Positions 24,397 to 33,434 of a DNA stretch of 64,000 bases are shown in pieces. The position numbers were made by a program, and so were the translations under genes. Each line of letters starts with the position of its first letter. Within the stretch, counting starts at the first letter, position 1. This DNA is from Actinomycetota bacterium. GTDB lineage: Bacteria; Actinomycetota; Acidimicrobiia; Acidimicrobiales; Acidimicrobilacustridaceae. Location of the stretch: assembly GCA_016185305.1 (NCBI GenBank), contig JACPNV010000039.1:1-64000 (forward strand). Reading direction: 5' to 3'. A model generated the notes under the pieces. The model saw nothing but the letters and a program-made list of their open reading frames with translations, made no database searches and was not told the origin of the DNA.

Positions 24397-27300
24397 ATGG
24401 CCGAGCTCGCCGGAACTGCGATCGTCCTCTTCACTGATCTGGTGGGCTCGACCGAGCTGCGCGTGCGGCTCGGTGAGGAGGCCGCTGATGAGTTGCGCGG
24501 CGAGCACGACCGCATCCTGGGCGGGGTGGTCGAGGAACACGGCGGCACGGTGGTGAAGGGAACGGGTGACGGGATCATGGCCGTCTTCGGCTCGGCGTCG
24601 GGCGCGGTGGCGGCCGCAACGGCCGTGCAGCAAGCCATCGCCGGCTACAACGACTCGGCAGCAGCGGTCCTGCCCCTTCACATCCGGGTGGGGTTGAGCG
24701 CCGGTGATGTCTCCCGGGACCGCGACGACTACTTCGGTACGCCGGTCATCGAGGCCGCCCGTCTCTGCGCCGCGGCCGCGCCGGACCAGGTGCTGGCGGC
24801 CGACCTCGTCCGTGTCTTGACCCGCAGCCGCGGCGGCCATCGGTTCGGGCCCGCAGTTCCCGTGCGATTGAAGGGGCTGCCCGCGCCGGTGGACGCTTGC
24901 GAGGTGCTGTGGCACCCGGACGGCGAGCCGGCCCTCCTGACCGAGGGCGCTTCTCCGCCTGGTCTGCGGGTCCGCGTCCTCGGCCCGTTCGAGATCGACG
25001 GTGTCGATGCCGCCAAGCTCGCGAGCCGCAAGGGCCGGCAGCTCCTTCGGTTGCTCGCCCTCGGGCGCGGGTTGCCCGTGAGCGTCGACCGCATCGTCGA
25101 CGCACTGTGGGCCGACGCGGTGCCCGCGAAGCCCAACGATCAGGTGTCGGTGTTGGTGAGCCGCCTTCGGAGCGCGCTGGGTGCTGACACCATCGTTCGC
25201 ACGGATGCCGGTTACGCGCTCCAGATCGCGTGGCTCGACCTGATCGAGCTCGAGACGCTGGCGAGCGACGCCGAGCAACGCCTGCTGGCGGGCAGCCCGG
25301 CATCTTCTCGGGCCGCAGCCGATGCAGCCCTTCGCCTTGCCCGCGGGCCGCTGCTCGCGGACGAACCCGACGCACCGTGGGCCGAGGAGGATCGCTTCGC
25401 CGTGCAGCGGCTCGTCGGGCGGGTGACGGCGGTAGCCGCAGAAGCCGAGCTCGATGGTGGTGAGCCGGCCACGGCGGCTTCGCTCGCCGAGCGCGCGCTC
25501 GAGCTCGATCGGTACGACGAGGTCGCGCTCCGCTTGCTGATGCGCGCCCACGACCGGGCTGGCCGTCCCGCGTCCGCGCTGGCCGCGTACGCGAAGGTGC
25601 GCGAGCGGTTGCGCGACGACCTCGGCGCCAGTCCCTCGGCTGAGACCGAGGCCATCCATGCCGCGCTGCTGGCCGAGCCCGAGCCCGTGCCGCCCCCGGT
25701 CGCCGCGCCGGATGACATCCCGACGCTCGAGCACGCACCGCTCGCCGGACGGGCGGCGGCGCTGGGCGCGCTCGACCAAGCACTCGAAGATGCACTCACC
25801 GGGGGTGTTCGGTTCGTCGTCATCGAGGGCGAGTCCGGCATCGGGAAGTCAACGGTGCTCGATGTGTGGGCGGCGGCAGCCCTCGATGCCGGCGTCCTGG
25901 TGCTCAGGGGAGTCTGCGACGAGGTGAGCCGCCAACTGCCGTTGCAGGCCGTGCTCGACGGGCTCGACGCTGCACTGGCCGCTCTCGAACCGGAGGTGGC
26001 AGACGATCTTCTCGCGCCGGACGCCGATGTCTTGGCCCCGCTGCTCGGCCGCGGCCGGCCGGCGCCGGACGCCACCGCTGCCGTCGCGATCGCTGCCCTG
26101 GGCGGCAGCGGCTCCGCCCAAGCGGTGCTCTTCGCCGCGCTCGTCGGCCTCGTCGACCGGTTGGCGTCTGCCGCCGGCGCGGTGCTCGTGATCGACGATC
26201 TCCACTTCGCGGGGGAGTCGACCGTCGAGTGGTTGCGGTTCCTGCAGCGTCGCAGCCATGGTCACCTCCTCGTCGTCGTTGCGACACGACCGGAGGGGAA
26301 GCCCGTGCTCCATGCCGACGAGGTGATCGCGCTCGGGCCGCTCGACCTGCGAGCGGCGGTGGAGCTGGTGGGCGACGAAGCCCGCGCCGCCAAGCTGCTC
26401 GAGCGCAGCGGGGGCCATCCGCTCCTCCTGGTCGAGCTGGCGCACGCCCACGACACGGGCCTGCCCGCGTCGATTCGTGAAGCAGCCGGCGACCGGCTCC
26501 GCCAGATGGGCGATGCGGCGGTGACGATGCAGATCGCCGCGGTGCTCGGCAACGAGATCGACCTCGACCTGCTGGCCGACGTCTCGCGGCGGTCGCCCAT
26601 CGACGTTCTCGACGACATCGAGCGAGGCGTGGCCCATCGATTCCTCGACGAGTCGGGCGCCTCCCTCGTGTTCCGCCACGCGCTCGTGCGCGACGCCATC
26701 GAAGCGCAGATGAGCACGGCCCGGCGTTCGCTGCTCCATCGCGAGGCAGCGAGCGCGCTTTCGCGCCGGCACGGCGCGGATCCCCTCGAAGTGGCGCGGC
26801 ACGCTCGGCTGGGTGGCGAGTACGAGCTCGCCGCGGTCAGCCTCGGCGCGGCGGCCGCCCGGGCGACGAGCCGGCATGACCGCGCCGAGGCGATGGAGCT
26901 GTTGAACGAGGCGATCGGACTGCACGATCTGCCCGCACTCCGGTTGCAGCGCGGTCTCGAGCTCGTCGCGGCCGGCGACTATCTGGCGTGCATCGATGAT
27001 GCGACTGCGGCCCGAGATGGTGGCGCGGGCGCTCGCGCCTTCGAGCTCCTCGGCTGGGCGCTGTACTACACCCGCCGCTTCGACGAAGCGAGGGTCGCCG
27101 CGGACCAAGGCGCCCTGCTCGCCGACGATGCCGCGCTCGAGGCCAGTTGCCTCGTGCTGGCGGGCCGCGTGCTCCAAGCAGAAGGCGATCTCCGAGCTGC
27201 GGATGCCCGCATGACCCGAGCGGAGGCACTCGTCGACGCTGTACGGGTCCCGGTGGTGCCGGTCTGGATCGGCTCGTTGCGCACCCAACAGAGCAGGCAC

Positions 27301-28116
27301 GTCGAAGCGGTCGCGCTGGAAGAGCTCGCCCTCGCCCAACCGAGGACCATCGACCACCCGTTCGCCGTCGTCCACGCCGGATTCGCGCTCGCGCATTCGC
27401 TGGCCCAGCTCGGCCGGCCCGACGCCGCGCTCCACGCTCTCGACCAAGCCGAGCTCGAGATCGAGCGACGGAACGTCGATCGTTTCGTCGGCCGGACCGA
27501 GAACTGGCGTGGATGGATCATCCGCTATCTCGGCGCGTTCGAGGAGGCGGACGAGCGCAACATCCGGGCATATGAGACGGCCATCGAAGGCGACCTCCCC
27601 GAACCGATGGCCCATGCCCTGCTCGATCGGGCCGACGGCGCGTTGCTCGCCGGTGACGTCGATCGGGCCGCCGAGTTGTTGGCTCACGCCGCTCCGTATG
27701 ACCGGATGCACCACGTGATGCGCTGGCGGCACGAGATGCGCGGGCAGCTCCTGACCGCGCGCCTCGAGCTGGCGACGCATGACTGGGACGCCGCCGCCGA
27801 GCACGCGGCGGTGGCCGCGTCGGACGGCGGGGAGCGAGGCGTGGCGCGCTATGAGGTCTTGGGTTCGTTGGCGGGTGTCCTGGCGAGAGCGGGCCGCGGC
27901 GACCCCGTCGATCCCGACGCGGTCGACGGGTGGCTGGCCCGCCTCCCGGAGGTCGCGGGGTCCGAAGCGTGGTGGTGGATGGCTTGGCTCGCCCGTGCGC
28001 TTGGTTCACCCGCGCTCCGGCTGCGGGCGGAATCAGCAGCCGCCGCGCTGGCCGAGAAGGCCGGCGACCACCGCGCGCAGCTCGAGCACTTCGCGGCCGT
28101 TACGTTCGCCGAATGA
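24397..28116 (+). CDS. Cyclase-wHTH-BTAD-ATPase-TPR multidomain regulator
   Basis: A 1,239-residue protein. Residues 1-165 form a class III nucleotide cyclase domain (LFTDLVGST with Asp14; GTGDG with Asp58). The VNxAARL motif reads VIEAARLC, so the catalytic Asn is replaced and cyclase activity is doubtful. Residues about 189-265 are an OmpR-type winged helix (VLGPFEIDG, SVDRIVDALW) followed by the bacterial transcriptional activator domain to about 415. An AAA/STAND NTPase follows with Walker A G478-T486 (GESGIGKST) and Walker B 596-601 (VLVIDD), then TPR-like helices to the C-terminus. ATG 24397 is preferred over 24385 because TAAGAT (24380-24385) looks like a -10 element. It probably senses a signal and activates transcription. 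Its target is unknown. Confidence 0.85.
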   Translation: MAELAGTAIVLFTDLVGSTELRVRLGEEAADELRGEHDRILGGVVEEHGGTVVKGTGDGIMAVFGSASGAVAAATAVQQAIAGYNDSAAAVLPLHIRVGLSAGDVSRDRDDYFGTPVIEAARLCAAAAPDQVLAADLVRVLTRSRGGHRFGPAVPVRLKGLPAPVDACEVLWHPDGEPALLTEGASPPGLRVRVLGPFEIDGVDAAKLASRKGRQLLRLLALGRGLPVSVDRIVDALWADAVPAKPNDQVSVLVSRLRSALGADTIVRTDAGYALQIAWLDLIELETLASDAEQRLLAGSPASSRAAADAALRLARGPLLADEPDAPWAEEDRFAVQRLVGRVTAVAAEAELDGGEPATAASLAERALELDRYDEVALRLLMRAHDRAGRPASALAAYAKVRERLRDDLGASPSAETEAIHAALLAEPEPVPPPVAAPDDIPTLEHAPLAGRAAALGALDQALEDALTGGVRFVVIEGESGIGKSTVLDVWAAAALDAGVLVLRGVCDEVSRQLPLQAVLDGLDAALAALEPEVADDLLAPDADVLAPLLGRGRPAPDATAAVAIAALGGSGSAQAVLFAALVGLVDRLASAAGAVLVIDDLHFAGESTVEWLRFLQRRSHGHLLVVVATRPEGKPVLHADEVIALGPLDLRAAVELVGDEARAAKLLERSGGHPLLLVELAHAHDTGLPASIREAAGDRLRQMGDAAVTMQIAAVLGNEIDLDLLADVSRRSPIDVLDDIERGVAHRFLDESGASLVFRHALVRDAIEAQMSTARRSLLHREAASALSRRHGADPLEVARHARLGGEYELAAVSLGAAAARATSRHDRAEAMELLNEAIGLHDLPALRLQRGLELVAAGDYLACIDDATAARDGGAGARAFELLGWALYYTRRFDEARVAADQGALLADDAALEASCLVLAGRVLQAEGDLRAADARMTRAEALVDAVRVPVVPVWIGSLRTQQSRHVEAVALEELALAQPRTIDHPFAVVHAGFALAHSLAQLGRPDAALHALDQAELEIERRNVDRFVGRTENWRGWIIRYLGAFEEADERNIRAYETAIEGDLPEPMAHALLDRADGALLAGDVDRAAELLAHAAPYDRMHHVMRWRHEMRGQLLTARLELATHDWDAAAEHAAVAASDGGERGVARYEVLGSLAGVLARAGRGDPVDPDAVDGWLARLPEVAGSEAWWWMAWLARALGSPALRLRAESAAAALAEKAGDHRAQLEHFAAVTFAE

Positions 28117-28921
28117 CCGCGGCCAGCACCACGATCTTGGGCAGCACCGGCGGTAGGCCGACGAGCTCGTGCTCGACCTGGTCCCGAAGCTCTTCGCGCT
28201 CGCCCGTCGAAAGGCTGGCGACGAAGGGTGCGAGGTGGGCCATACCGAGGCGATACGACGCCATCGCTTCGGGGGTGTCCACGCCGGCGTCGACGGTCGT
28301 CTCGACGACGGCCGGGTCCTCGATCTCCGCCTCTCTCGCAACCCTTCGCATCGCCTCGACGCTACCCAGGAGGTGATCGACCCGACCCTTCATCTCGCGG
28401 TACCAAGGGGGCACCTCGAAGCCGTGGCGCGCGGCGACGCGGTCGACGATGGCTTTGGCCGGATGGTCTGCTTGCGGGCCGAACGTCGAAGCGAGCAGCA
28501 CGCCGCCGGGCTCGACGACGCGCGACAGCTCGTGTAGCCCGAGCGCCGGCTCGATCAGGTGGTTGAGGCAGAACCCGGCGGCGGCGCCGCCGAGTGCGCC
28601 GGTGCGAAACGGGAGCCGGGTGACGTCGCCGTTCGCTGCGGGCACCGCGGGCACCCCGGGCACCCGGTTGGCTCGGAGCATGCCGATCGCGAAGTCGACT
28701 TGCACAGGTTGTGCACCGCGCGAACGCAACGCGGCGGTGACCGCCCCGGAGCCGGCGCCGACGTCCAACACCGCGCGTCCGTCGACGGGAACGGGACTGC
28801 GGTCGAGCATCTCCTCCGCGAGCCGGCCGTAGAGCCGAACGGGTCCTTCGCCCCAACTCGACCCGGTCGCGTTGTAGGCCTCCCGGAGCTCGTTCATGTG
28901 CTCGTTCATGTGCTCGCTCAT
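28100..28921 (-). CDS. SAM-dependent methyltransferase
   Basis: A 273-residue class I methyltransferase. VLDVGAGSGAVTAAL is motif I, followed by VQVDFAIGMLRANRV, NGDVTRLPFRTGALGGAAAGFCLNHL (motif IV region) and LSRVVEPGGVLLASTF. Starts at 28921, 28909 and 28897 are possible because the N-terminus is a repeat, MSEHMNEHMNEL, encoded by a 12-bp direct repeat. The gene follows the phosphotransferase by 11 nt in a minus-strand operon. The 3' end overlaps the convergent cyclase gene by 17 nt. Substrate unknown. Confidence 0.82.
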   Translation of the reverse strand: MSEHMNEHMNELREAYNATGSSWGEGPVRLYGRLAEEMLDRSPVPVDGRAVLDVGAGSGAVTAALRSRGAQPVQVDFAIGMLRANRVPGVPAVPAANGDVTRLPFRTGALGGAAAGFCLNHLIEPALGLHELSRVVEPGGVLLASTFGPQADHPAKAIVDRVAARHGFEVPPWYREMKGRVDHLLGSVEAMRRVAREAEIEDPAVVETTVDAGVDTPEAMASYRLGMAHLAPFVASLSTGEREELRDQVEHELVGLPPVLPKIVVLAAVIRRT

Positions 28922-28932
28922 GTGTTGGACCC

Positions 28933-29976
28933 TCACGCCAGGTTCCTCGCCGCGTCGAGCGCCCGCTCTTCCCACCAGGTGTACTCGCTGTCGCGGCTGG
29001 ACAACGTCTTGCTCCACCCCTGTTGCAGGAAGCACCCGAGGAGGCAGAGCGCTAGTTGGTGGTCCCACCACTCGCCGGTGGCGATGCCGTGGCGCTCGAG
29101 TGCCGCTCGGTACGCGTCGATGGTGTCGTCCTTGGACTGGGGTATGCGTCGGCAGTTCACGCCGATGTACCACGCGAGGTCGGCGAGGGCCGGGCCTTCG
29201 CCCTGGAACGCCCAGTCGACGAGGATCGTGCGGCCGTCCGGGTGGTTGCCGAGGTTGCCGAGCTTCCAATCCGAGTGGACGAACGTGTGGGGTGCCTGGT
29301 CGGCGGCGAGGAGGAACGCGCTCGGATCGGCGAAGATGTCGCGGGTCAGGCGGTAGGCCGCCGGGCTGTAGGCCGCCATGTTCGCGTAGCCCTGGGCGAC
29401 GAGGGGGGGAACGGTCGCCGCGCTCTGCAACTGTTCCTCGATCTCCGCGAGGTGGTCGTTGAAGAGCAGCCACCGGTTGCCCGCGCTGGTGAAACCGATG
29501 GTGTCGCGCCATCCCCAGAAGTGTGCGTGGAAGGCGGCCATGTTCTCCATGAAGAGCAGGTGGTCGTCGACGTCGATGGGCGCGTCCTCGTCGGGGATGA
29601 AGTGCTCGCTCTCGTCCCGCATCAACAGGGCACCACCCCAGCCGTTGCGGCCGAGGCCGCTGGCCACGTTGACGACGGTGTGATCGAGACACGGCGGCAA
29701 GGCATCGAACATGCCGGACGTCCACATCAGCACGGGCCGGCAGCTCACATCGCCGGTGGCGCGCATGACCCAGTCGTCGTCGCAGTGCAAGTACTTCACG
29801 ATGAAGTGCTCACCGTCGATCACGACCCGTTCGAACGTGGCGGTCGACAGCGATTCCGAGCCCTTCACCGGTTCGCGGTGGGTGACCCCGGCGAGCAGCT
29901 CGTCGATCGAGCCGACCGTCGGTCGGCCGGTCAACGGGGTTGGGTCGGCGGGGCGCGGCGTGAGCGTTGGTTCCAT
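28933..29976 (-). CDS. Aminoglycoside phosphotransferase/ecdysteroid kinase-like protein
   Basis: A 347-residue kinase-fold protein. The catalytic loop is HSDWKLGNLGNHPDG (HxDxxxxN), and the metal-binding Asp is in ILVDWAFQGEGP. FIVKYLHCDDDW carries the probable ATP-binding Lys. The group includes actinobacterial APH-like kinases of unknown small-molecule substrates, so antibiotic resistance should not be assumed. Start ATG 29976. It lies in an operon between a SnoaL-like protein and a methyltransferase. Confidence 0.82.
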   Translation of the reverse strand: MEPTLTPRPADPTPLTGRPTVGSIDELLAGVTHREPVKGSESLSTATFERVVIDGEHFIVKYLHCDDDWVMRATGDVSCRPVLMWTSGMFDALPPCLDHTVVNVASGLGRNGWGGALLMRDESEHFIPDEDAPIDVDDHLLFMENMAAFHAHFWGWRDTIGFTSAGNRWLLFNDHLAEIEEQLQSAATVPPLVAQGYANMAAYSPAAYRLTRDIFADPSAFLLAADQAPHTFVHSDWKLGNLGNHPDGRTILVDWAFQGEGPALADLAWYIGVNCRRIPQSKDDTIDAYRAALERHGIATGEWWDHQLALCLLGCFLQQGWSKTLSSRDSEYTWWEERALDAARNLA

Positions 29977-30008
29977 GACGGTTCCCCCGGTGGAGCGCAT
30001 CGGTGCGC

Positions 30009-30482
30009 TCACCGGTCCGCTGCCATGTTGGCAGCTCCGATCTCGGCGAGCAGGGGAGCGGGCCAGCGGCCGCCGCACCAGAGCGCGATGGCGGCGATGC
30101 GGCCGGCGTCGAGGTCGATCGTCAACGACTGGTGGGCGGCGTGCGGCACGCCGTGCTCGGTCCACTCGATCGAGAGGTGCACGACCTCGCCCGTCGGTGT
30201 GGGGAGGCGGCGCAGCTCGTCGAAGCGTGCCGGCGCCTCGAAGGTGAACCAGGCGGTGAGCTGTCCCGCGATGCGCTGCGACCCGTGGGTCGGGAAGCGC
30301 CAATGCGGCACTGTCGCGTCCATCGTCGCGGTGTGGGTGAACAGCGCGGCCGACACGCCGGTTCCCCCGACGAGCTCGTCGAGGAGGCTGGTGACGACAT
30401 CGGTCGTGGCCGGCTCGGTCCCGCCGTTCCCCGTGATGGTCGTGCTGGTCGTGCTGGGATCGGTGCTCGTGGTGTTCGTCAT
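30009..30482 (-). CDS. SnoaL/NTF2-like fold protein
   Basis: A 157-residue protein from ATG 30482. After a Thr/Ser-rich N-terminus of about 30 residues it has an NTF2-like layout: VTSLLDELVGG, then ATMDATVPHWRFPTHGSQRIAGQLTAWF, and strands ending in HQSLTIDLDAGRIAAIALWCGGRW. Such proteins are small isomerases, cyclases or binding proteins. First gene of the SnoaL-phosphotransferase-methyltransferase operon, divergent from another methyltransferase at 30621. Confidence 0.75.
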   Translation of the reverse strand: MTNTTSTDPSTTSTTITGNGGTEPATTDVVTSLLDELVGGTGVSAALFTHTATMDATVPHWRFPTHGSQRIAGQLTAWFTFEAPARFDELRRLPTPTGEVVHLSIEWTEHGVPHAAHQSLTIDLDAGRIAAIALWCGGRWPAPLLAEIGAANMAADR

Positions 30483-30504
30483 GGCCCCACGATCACGGAC
30501 CGGC

Positions 30505-30526
30505 TTTGCAGCCGGTTTGCAGCCGG
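30505..30526. repeat. Tandem 11-bp repeat TTTGCAGCCGG in a divergent promoter
   Basis: Two perfect copies side by side in the 138-bp interval between the SnoaL-like gene (start 30482) and the methyltransferase (start 30621). Spacing of one helical turn would place two protein monomers on the same DNA face. Regulatory function is inferred. Confidence 0.45.
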
Positions 30527-30620
30527 TGACCCCGTGGTTCGATCGCCTGCAAGCCGATCGCAAACCCCGTCGAGGAAGGTGGCGGCTGTCCAGGTCCACC
30601 AACCCGAAACGGAGAACATC

Positions 30621-31724
30621 ATGGCTTCTGATCAGGGCACTTCCACCGCACCGGCGTCACCGGAGGCGCCGTTCGAGGATCGGCTCAACGACTTCCTCGG
30701 CCGGTTCGTCGGCGATCTCGGCGCCGCCGTCCACGCATCACTCGTCGTGCTCGGCGACAAGCTCGGCCTCTACAAGGCACTCGCCGAGGGCCCGGCCACG
30801 TCGGTCGAGCTCGCCGAGCGCACTGGTTGCGCGGAGCGGTACGTCCGCGAGTGGCTGGCCGCCCAAGCGGCGTCCGGCTACGCGCACTACGACAGCGCGA
30901 CCGAGCGGTACTCGATGGACGACGTGCAGATCTTCGCGCTGGCCGACGAGACCAGCCCCGCGTTCATCCCCGGCGGCTTCTACGTCGCGACTTCGGTGGC
31001 GAAGGACCTCGAGAAGCTGGAGTCGGCCTTCCAGACCGGTGGCGGGGTCGGGTGGCACGAGCATGACCACCATCTCTTCCACGGCACGGAGCGGTTCTTC
31101 CGGCCGGGGTACAAGGCCAACCTCGTGCCGGCGTGGATCCCCGCGCTCGAAGGTGTCGACGGCAAGCTGCGCGCCGGCGCCGTCGTGGCTGATGTCGGTT
31201 GCGGCCACGGTGCCTCGACGATCATCCTCGCCGAGGAGTACCCGAGCTCGCGGTTCGTCGGGTACGACTACCACCCGGCGTCGATCGAGGCGGCTCGCAA
31301 GGCCGCGGCGGACGCGGGCGTGTCGGATCGTGTGAGCTTCGAGGTCGCCACGGCCAAGGACTACCCGACGGTCGACGGCGGCTACGACCTCGTCGCGTTC
31401 TTCGACTGCTTGCACGACATGGGCGATCCGGTGGGCGCGGCCACGCACGTGCGCAAGACGCTGAAGCCCGATGGCACGTGGCTGCTCGTCGAGCCGTACA
31501 GCGGGGATCGAGTCGAGGACAACATCAACCCCGTCGGGCGGGTGTTCTACTCGGCGTCCACCGCCATCTGCACGGCCCATTCGCTGTCGCAAGAAGTCGG
31601 GCTCGCACTCGGCGCCCAAGCAGGTGAGGCGAGGCTCCGTCAGGTCGCCCTCGACGGCGGCTTCGGTTCCTTCCGCCGCGCCACCGAGACCCCGTTCAAC
31701 CTGGTGCTCGAAGCGAGGCCCTGA
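30621..31724 (+). CDS. Methyltransferase with N-terminal winged-helix domain
   Basis: A 367-residue protein. Residues about 35-90 resemble the dimerisation/winged-helix part of O-methyltransferases (DKLGLYKALAEGPATSVELAERTGCAERYVREWL). The catalytic part has VVADVGCGHGASTIILAEEY (motif I), VGYDYHPASIEAARKAA and DLVAFFDCLHDMGDPVGAA. GGAG stands 6 nt before ATG 30621. It ends with GGFGSFRRATETPFNLVLEARP. Substrate unknown, probably a small metabolite. Confidence 0.85.
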   Translation: MASDQGTSTAPASPEAPFEDRLNDFLGRFVGDLGAAVHASLVVLGDKLGLYKALAEGPATSVELAERTGCAERYVREWLAAQAASGYAHYDSATERYSMDDVQIFALADETSPAFIPGGFYVATSVAKDLEKLESAFQTGGGVGWHEHDHHLFHGTERFFRPGYKANLVPAWIPALEGVDGKLRAGAVVADVGCGHGASTIILAEEYPSSRFVGYDYHPASIEAARKAAADAGVSDRVSFEVATAKDYPTVDGGYDLVAFFDCLHDMGDPVGAATHVRKTLKPDGTWLLVEPYSGDRVEDNINPVGRVFYSASTAICTAHSLSQEVGLALGAQAGEARLRQVALDGGFGSFRRATETPFNLVLEARP

Positions 31725-31811
31725 TCGCATGGGGGACCCGCCCTGAACTGGTGGCGGATCTCGCCCGTACCGGACGGTTTCCGCCACCAGAACGGTTTGA
31801 GTGGTCGGGAA

Positions 31812-32258
31812 TCAACGTCGACGCCATTGGGGGAGGGCCAGCAGGTCTTCCCCCTCGGCGCGCTCGACGGGCGCGAACACGACCTCGACCGGCTCGCCGA
31901 CCTCGATGGTGTGCGGGTCGACGCTGTTCAACGGCGCGCCCGCCTCGGTCACGAGGTTGCCGACCATGCGCAGCGTCGGGTCTTCATCCAGCGCGACGAC
32001 GATCACGCCGTAGGGTGCCTGCTCGGCATAGGCCGGCAACAACGGCGGATGGGGGACGGCGAACGACCACACCGTGCCCCGGCCCGACAGGAGCTCCCAC
32101 TCCGCGTCGAACGATCGGCACGACGGGCACATCGGTCGTGGTGGCATCCGGCGCCGGCCGCACGACGCGCACCGCTGCACACGGAGCTCGCCCGCGGCGC
32201 AGTACGCCCAGAACGCACGGGAGTCGTCATCGGGGGCCGGCAAGAGCATCGGCATCAT
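31812..32258 (-). CDS. DUF35/OB-fold zinc-ribbon protein, partner of the Ltp2-like enzyme
   Basis: A 148-residue protein. An N-terminal helix is followed by a zinc ribbon (CASCGRRRMPPRPMCPSC) and an OB fold (GRGTVWSFAVPH...PYGVIVVALDE). DUF35 proteins form complexes with thiolase-like enzymes and are needed for the retro-aldol cleavage in steroid side-chain degradation. The ATG shares one base with the upstream gene's stop (TGATG), so synthesis is coupled to the Ltp2-like enzyme. Confidence 0.85.
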   Translation of the reverse strand: MMPMLLPAPDDDSRAFWAYCAAGELRVQRCASCGRRRMPPRPMCPSCRSFDAEWELLSGRGTVWSFAVPHPPLLPAYAEQAPYGVIVVALDEDPTLRMVGNLVTEAGAPLNSVDPHTIEVGEPVEVVFAPVERAEGEDLLALPQWRRR

Positions 32259-33424
32259 CAGTTCCTCAAGAGCAGCGCGCTCGTCGGCACGCCCTCGCCG
32301 CTCGTCACCAGGCACGTCTCGGCTCCCTCCACCTGCGAGCACGACTGCCCGCGCATCTGGTTGACGCCTTCGACGATCAGGTTGAAGCCGTGCACATACG
32401 CCTCGGACAGGCCGCCGCCGCTGGTGTTGACGGGCAGCCGGCCCTCGAGCCCCAGCGTGTTGCCGTCGGTGAACCCGGCGCCCTCGCCGCGGTCGCAGAA
32501 CCCGTAGCCTTCGAGCGACAGGATGACCAGCGGTGAGAACGCGTCGTAGAGCTGGGCGACGTCGATGTCGTGGGCGCCGAAGTCGGCGTGGCGCCACAGC
32601 AGTTCGGCGCACGCGTACGACGGCCCCACGAGCGGGTCGTCGTTGAAGTAGTTGGTCATCGTCTGGTGCTGCGCGGGAATCGACTGGGCGAACGAATGGA
32701 TGTACACCGGTTGCTGCCGGCAGTCGTCGGCCCGATCGCGTCGCACGATGACGACCGCGCCCGCGCCATCGGACTCGAGGCAGTTGTCGAAGAGGCAGAG
32801 CGGTTCGGAGATCCAGCGCGCGCCCATGTACTGGTCGCGCGTCAGCTCTTTCGCGTGCATCATCGCCCCGGGGTTGCGGTTGGCGTGCGAGCGAACCGCC
32901 GTTGCCACGTTGCACAGGTGCTCGCGCGTTGCACCGAACTCGTGCATGTACCGCCGGGTGAGGACGGCTATCTCGTCGACCGGCCGCAGCAACCCGAACG
33001 GGCGCGACCATTGCTGGTTCCCGTGCACCTGATCGCGCACCCCGGCCCAGGGACGTGATGCCGCGGCCCCTCGCTTGCGTGACCGCCACGCGACCGCGAC
33101 GTTGCACTGGCCGGCCGCGACGGCCATCGCCGCGTTCCCCACGACGCCACAACCGGCGCCGCCGCCGTAGCCCACCTGGCTGAACCACGTGACCGCGTCC
33201 ATCCCGAGGTTGCGGGCGATCTCGATCTCCTCGGTGCCTTCCATCGTGTACGAGCTGAGCCCGTCCACCTCCGACGGATCGATGCCGGCGTCTTCCAGCG
33301 CGATCAGGATGGCTTCCAGCGCGAGCACCTTCTCCGGCTGCTCGAGGTGCTTGGCGAACGCCGTCTGGCCGACGCCGACGATCGCAGTGCGATCCTTGAT
33401 CGGCAGCGCGTCATCGTCGTGCAC
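32258..33424 (-). CDS. ltp2: Ltp2-like aldolase (thiolase superfamily)
   Basis: A 388-residue thiolase-fold protein that aligns well, from memory, with mycobacterial Ltp2 (Rv3540c): AIVGVGQTAFAKH, EVDGLSSYTMEGTEEIEIAR, FSQVGYGGGAGCGVVGNAAMAV, ARRYMHEFGATREHL, YDAFSPLVILSLEGYGFC and LPVNTSGGGLSEAYVHG. Ltp2 with its DUF35 partner cleaves the C17 side chain by retro-aldol reaction using conserved tyrosines rather than the thiolase cysteine set. The second gene of an operon: the synthetase ends 11 nt upstream and the DUF35 gene overlaps its stop. Assignment as the Ltp2 orthologue rather than a paralogue is not certain. Confidence 0.8.
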   Translation of the reverse strand: MHDDDALPIKDRTAIVGVGQTAFAKHLEQPEKVLALEAILIALEDAGIDPSEVDGLSSYTMEGTEEIEIARNLGMDAVTWFSQVGYGGGAGCGVVGNAAMAVAAGQCNVAVAWRSRKRGAAASRPWAGVRDQVHGNQQWSRPFGLLRPVDEIAVLTRRYMHEFGATREHLCNVATAVRSHANRNPGAMMHAKELTRDQYMGARWISEPLCLFDNCLESDGAGAVVIVRRDRADDCRQQPVYIHSFAQSIPAQHQTMTNYFNDDPLVGPSYACAELLWRHADFGAHDIDVAQLYDAFSPLVILSLEGYGFCDRGEGAGFTDGNTLGLEGRLPVNTSGGGLSEAYVHGFNLIVEGVNQMRGQSCSQVEGAETCLVTSGEGVPTSALLLRN

Positions 33425-33434
33425 GGGTTGATTG

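Noticed and set aside
28922-29725. Methyltransferase extended upstream to 29725
   Set aside because: The extension is antisense-frame noise over the phosphotransferase gene; the family N-terminus begins at 28921.
28933-29976. Calling the phosphotransferase an antibiotic-resistance gene
   Set aside because: Only the generic kinase motifs are seen; the group acts on many substrates and the operon gives no resistance context.
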